From: Chitinophagaceae bacterium
GTDB taxonomy: Bacteria; Bacteroidota; Bacteroidia; Chitinophagales; Chitinophagaceae
NCBI GenBank assembly: GCA_016787105.1
Contig: JAEUVI010000272.1
Location: 1 to 7,833, forward strand
Length of the DNA stretch: 7,833 nt
Direction of reading: 5' to 3'
Under the pieces are notes generated by a model. The model worked only from the letters and a program-made list of their open reading frames with translations. It was not told the origin of the DNA and searched no databases. Every line of letters begins with the position of its first letter. Position 1 is the first letter of the stretch. Below, one piece after another: positions 6,537 to 7,833 of this stretch. Both the position numbers and the translations under genes were made by a program.

Positions 6537-7833
6537 TTATCGCATCAGGTACATTTTACCGTATCCCTTATTGAAGTATTTATCAGTATTATCTCCATCT
6601 GCCTTGTACTTATCAAGCGATTTACCATTCAGGTTTGTAATCACCCTGTACAGATAAATACCATTTGCAAGTTTCTGGCCATACTGATCTGTTCCATCCC
6701 ATTTAAATTCAGTAAACAACCTGCCAATATGAAGTGGCCCTAGCTCCTGCTTTGTAATTTCTCTTACAACTTTACCCGTGATAGTCAATACCTGTATACG
6801 TATATTTTGGGGAACTTCGCTGCCCGTAACGGTAAATACAAAAGCAGTAGAAGTAGTGAAAGGGTTCGGATAATTCAGCATATTTGATATCATCGGTTTA
6901 TTAATGACCTGGAATGATACCCTGTACTGCATTTTACCGGAATTATTATGGCTTTTATCCTTACCGGTAATAATCAATTCATATTCCCCATCCTGAGTAA
7001 AATACGGACGGAAGTCGACTGTGGCTGTATTATCCGTATTTGGAGCTTTGCCAGCTTCGTTAAATCTTAGTGTATCATTATTGAAACTAAAATTCCGTAT
7101 CGCACCATCAGGATAACGTACCTGAACTGTTACAAGCGAAGTATCGTCCAGTATCATCCACTTTGCTTCGTCTTTCAACTTTATAAATATCTCCGGCTTG
7201 GCAGAAACAATATCCCTGTTCAAAATATGAACTCCATCAAAAGTTACATCCATAAGCGGGTTCAGGCTGTCAGGTTTTACATATACCTCGTGAAAAGTGA
7301 AATTATTAAAATGAAACTGTTCAGGCTGATCATCATCAGGGTTTATATCTAGATACAAAGTATTCAAACCTGCCAGCGCCTCTGTATTAATCCGCTCATT
7401 CAAATTCAACGTATCGCCGGATATAAGATTCTTTTGGCGTGACACGGGTATAATAGTCGGAACATTATTACGATCTGTTATAACCATTTTTACTTTTAGG
7501 CTGTCGAAAGCAGCATCACTTATATTTTTAAAAGCAATCCTGAAATCCAATGGCTCACCTATTTCAAGCGTGTCTTTAATCTGGATGCTTATGTTAGGCG
7601 CTATTGCCCCCTCGGGAACTGGTTCATAATTTATTCTCAGGTACCTTAATTGGTATGGGGTAAGGTTTACAGAATCTGCATTACGCATACGAACTTTAAG
7701 AAAAGGAAATTGAACAGGATCGATAGACGAAATATCAAAATCCTGTTGTGTCGTGTTAAGTCCTGTAAAAAGAACCGATTCAGTGGTATCTGATCTAACT
7801 CCAATGACATCCAATATAGGGTTATCGCCATTT
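6537..7833 (-). CDS. Large secreted/surface protein, C-terminal part with FlgD-like domain (5' end outside window)
   Basis: The minus-strand frame stays open from the TAA at 6537-6539 to the right edge, giving 431 residues; the TTG at 7812-7814 is internal and the gene begins beyond the window. Numbering from that TTG-encoded residue, residues about 74-172 resemble a CARDB-type beta-sandwich (PNISIQIKDTLEIGEPLDF, then NTLYLDINPDDDQPE). Residues about 185-305 form another beta-rich region with LMDVTFDGVHIL and DGEYELIITGKD. About 312-392 are a FlgD-like Ig module: NYPNPFTTST, then GKVVREIT, KWDGTDQYGQKLANGIYLYR. The NYPNPF start is typical of domains at the end of proteins exported by the Bacteroidota type IX secretion system. 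The ending KYFNKGYGKMYLMR is not the standard type A sorting tail. I associate this whole C-terminus with very large C25-peptidase-like (PorU-related) proteins of Chitinophagaceae, but the catalytic part is not in view, so that is a hypothesis. It is predicted extracellular or outer-membrane-associated. Confidence 0.75.
   Translation of the reverse strand, partial: NGDNPILDVIGVRSDTTESVLFTGLNTTQQDFDISSIDPVQFPFLKVRMRNADSVNLTPYQLRYLRINYEPVPEGAIAPNISIQIKDTLEIGEPLDFRIAFKNISDAAFDSLKVKMVITDRNNVPTIIPVSRQKNLISGDTLNLNERINTEALAGLNTLYLDINPDDDQPEQFHFNNFTFHEVYVKPDSLNPLMDVTFDGVHILNRDIVSAKPEIFIKLKDEAKWMILDDTSLVTVQVRYPDGAIRNFSFNNDTLRFNEAGKAPNTDNTATVDFRPYFTQDGEYELIITGKDKSHNNSGKMQYRVSFQVINKPMISNMLNYPNPFTTSTAFVFTVTGSEVPQNIRIQVLTITGKVVREITKQELGPLHIGRLFTEFKWDGTDQYGQKLANGIYLYRVITNLNGKSLDKYKADGDNTDKYFNKGYGKMYLMR

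Noticed and set aside
6486..6743. An 85-codon plus-strand open frame across the terminator and the end of the surface-protein gene
   Set aside because: It begins with a TTG just ahead of the terminator hairpin, reads through it, then runs antisense to the conserved FlgD-like domain.

Overview
The window is AT-rich bacterial DNA that looks like a member of the Bacteroidota, most probably near Chitinophagaceae. The reasons are the absence of clear Shine-Dalgarno sequences ahead of any start, one good TAnnTTTG-type -7 box, a surface protein ending in an NYPNPF/FlgD-like module of the sort found on type IX-secreted proteins, and an HscA with the N-terminus I associate with Bacteroidota. This placement is inference; there is no rRNA or other phylogenetic marker apart from hscA.

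Layout: (1) 2-1468, plus strand, the C-terminal 488 residues of a large YfhO-family polytopic membrane protein, cut by the left edge. (2) 1465-2163, plus strand, a class I SAM-dependent methyltransferase whose TTG start would overlap the YfhO stop (TTGA). (3) 2167-4023, minus strand, a full-length Hsp70 of the HscA type, converging on the methyltransferase with only 3 bp between stop codons. (4) 4024-4116, a 93-bp divergent promoter region with a TAnnTTTG box facing hscA and an 11-bp palindrome near the next start. (5) 4117-5517 and 5521-6450, plus strand, an MBOAT O-acyltransferase (AlgI/DltB type) followed 3 bp later by a membrane-anchored SGNH-like protein, a two-gene acyl-transfer module. 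(6) 6501-6535, a perfect 16-bp-stem bidirectional terminator. (7) 6537-7833, minus strand, the C-terminal 431 residues of a large surface or secreted protein, cut by the right edge.

Functionally most of the window concerns the cell envelope. YfhO-type proteins and the adjacent methyltransferase suggest glycan transfer or modification. The MBOAT/SGNH pair suggests O-acylation, usually O-acetylation, of an extracytoplasmic polysaccharide. HscA is a cytoplasmic Fe-S-assembly chaperone with no evident link to its neighbours and no hscB, iscU or fdx in view. I found no RNA gene, CRISPR array, insertion sequence or attachment site. I do not see a clearly new biological system; the most worthwhile candidates are the MBOAT/SGNH module, its divergent promoter region and the surface protein with a non-standard C-terminal tail.
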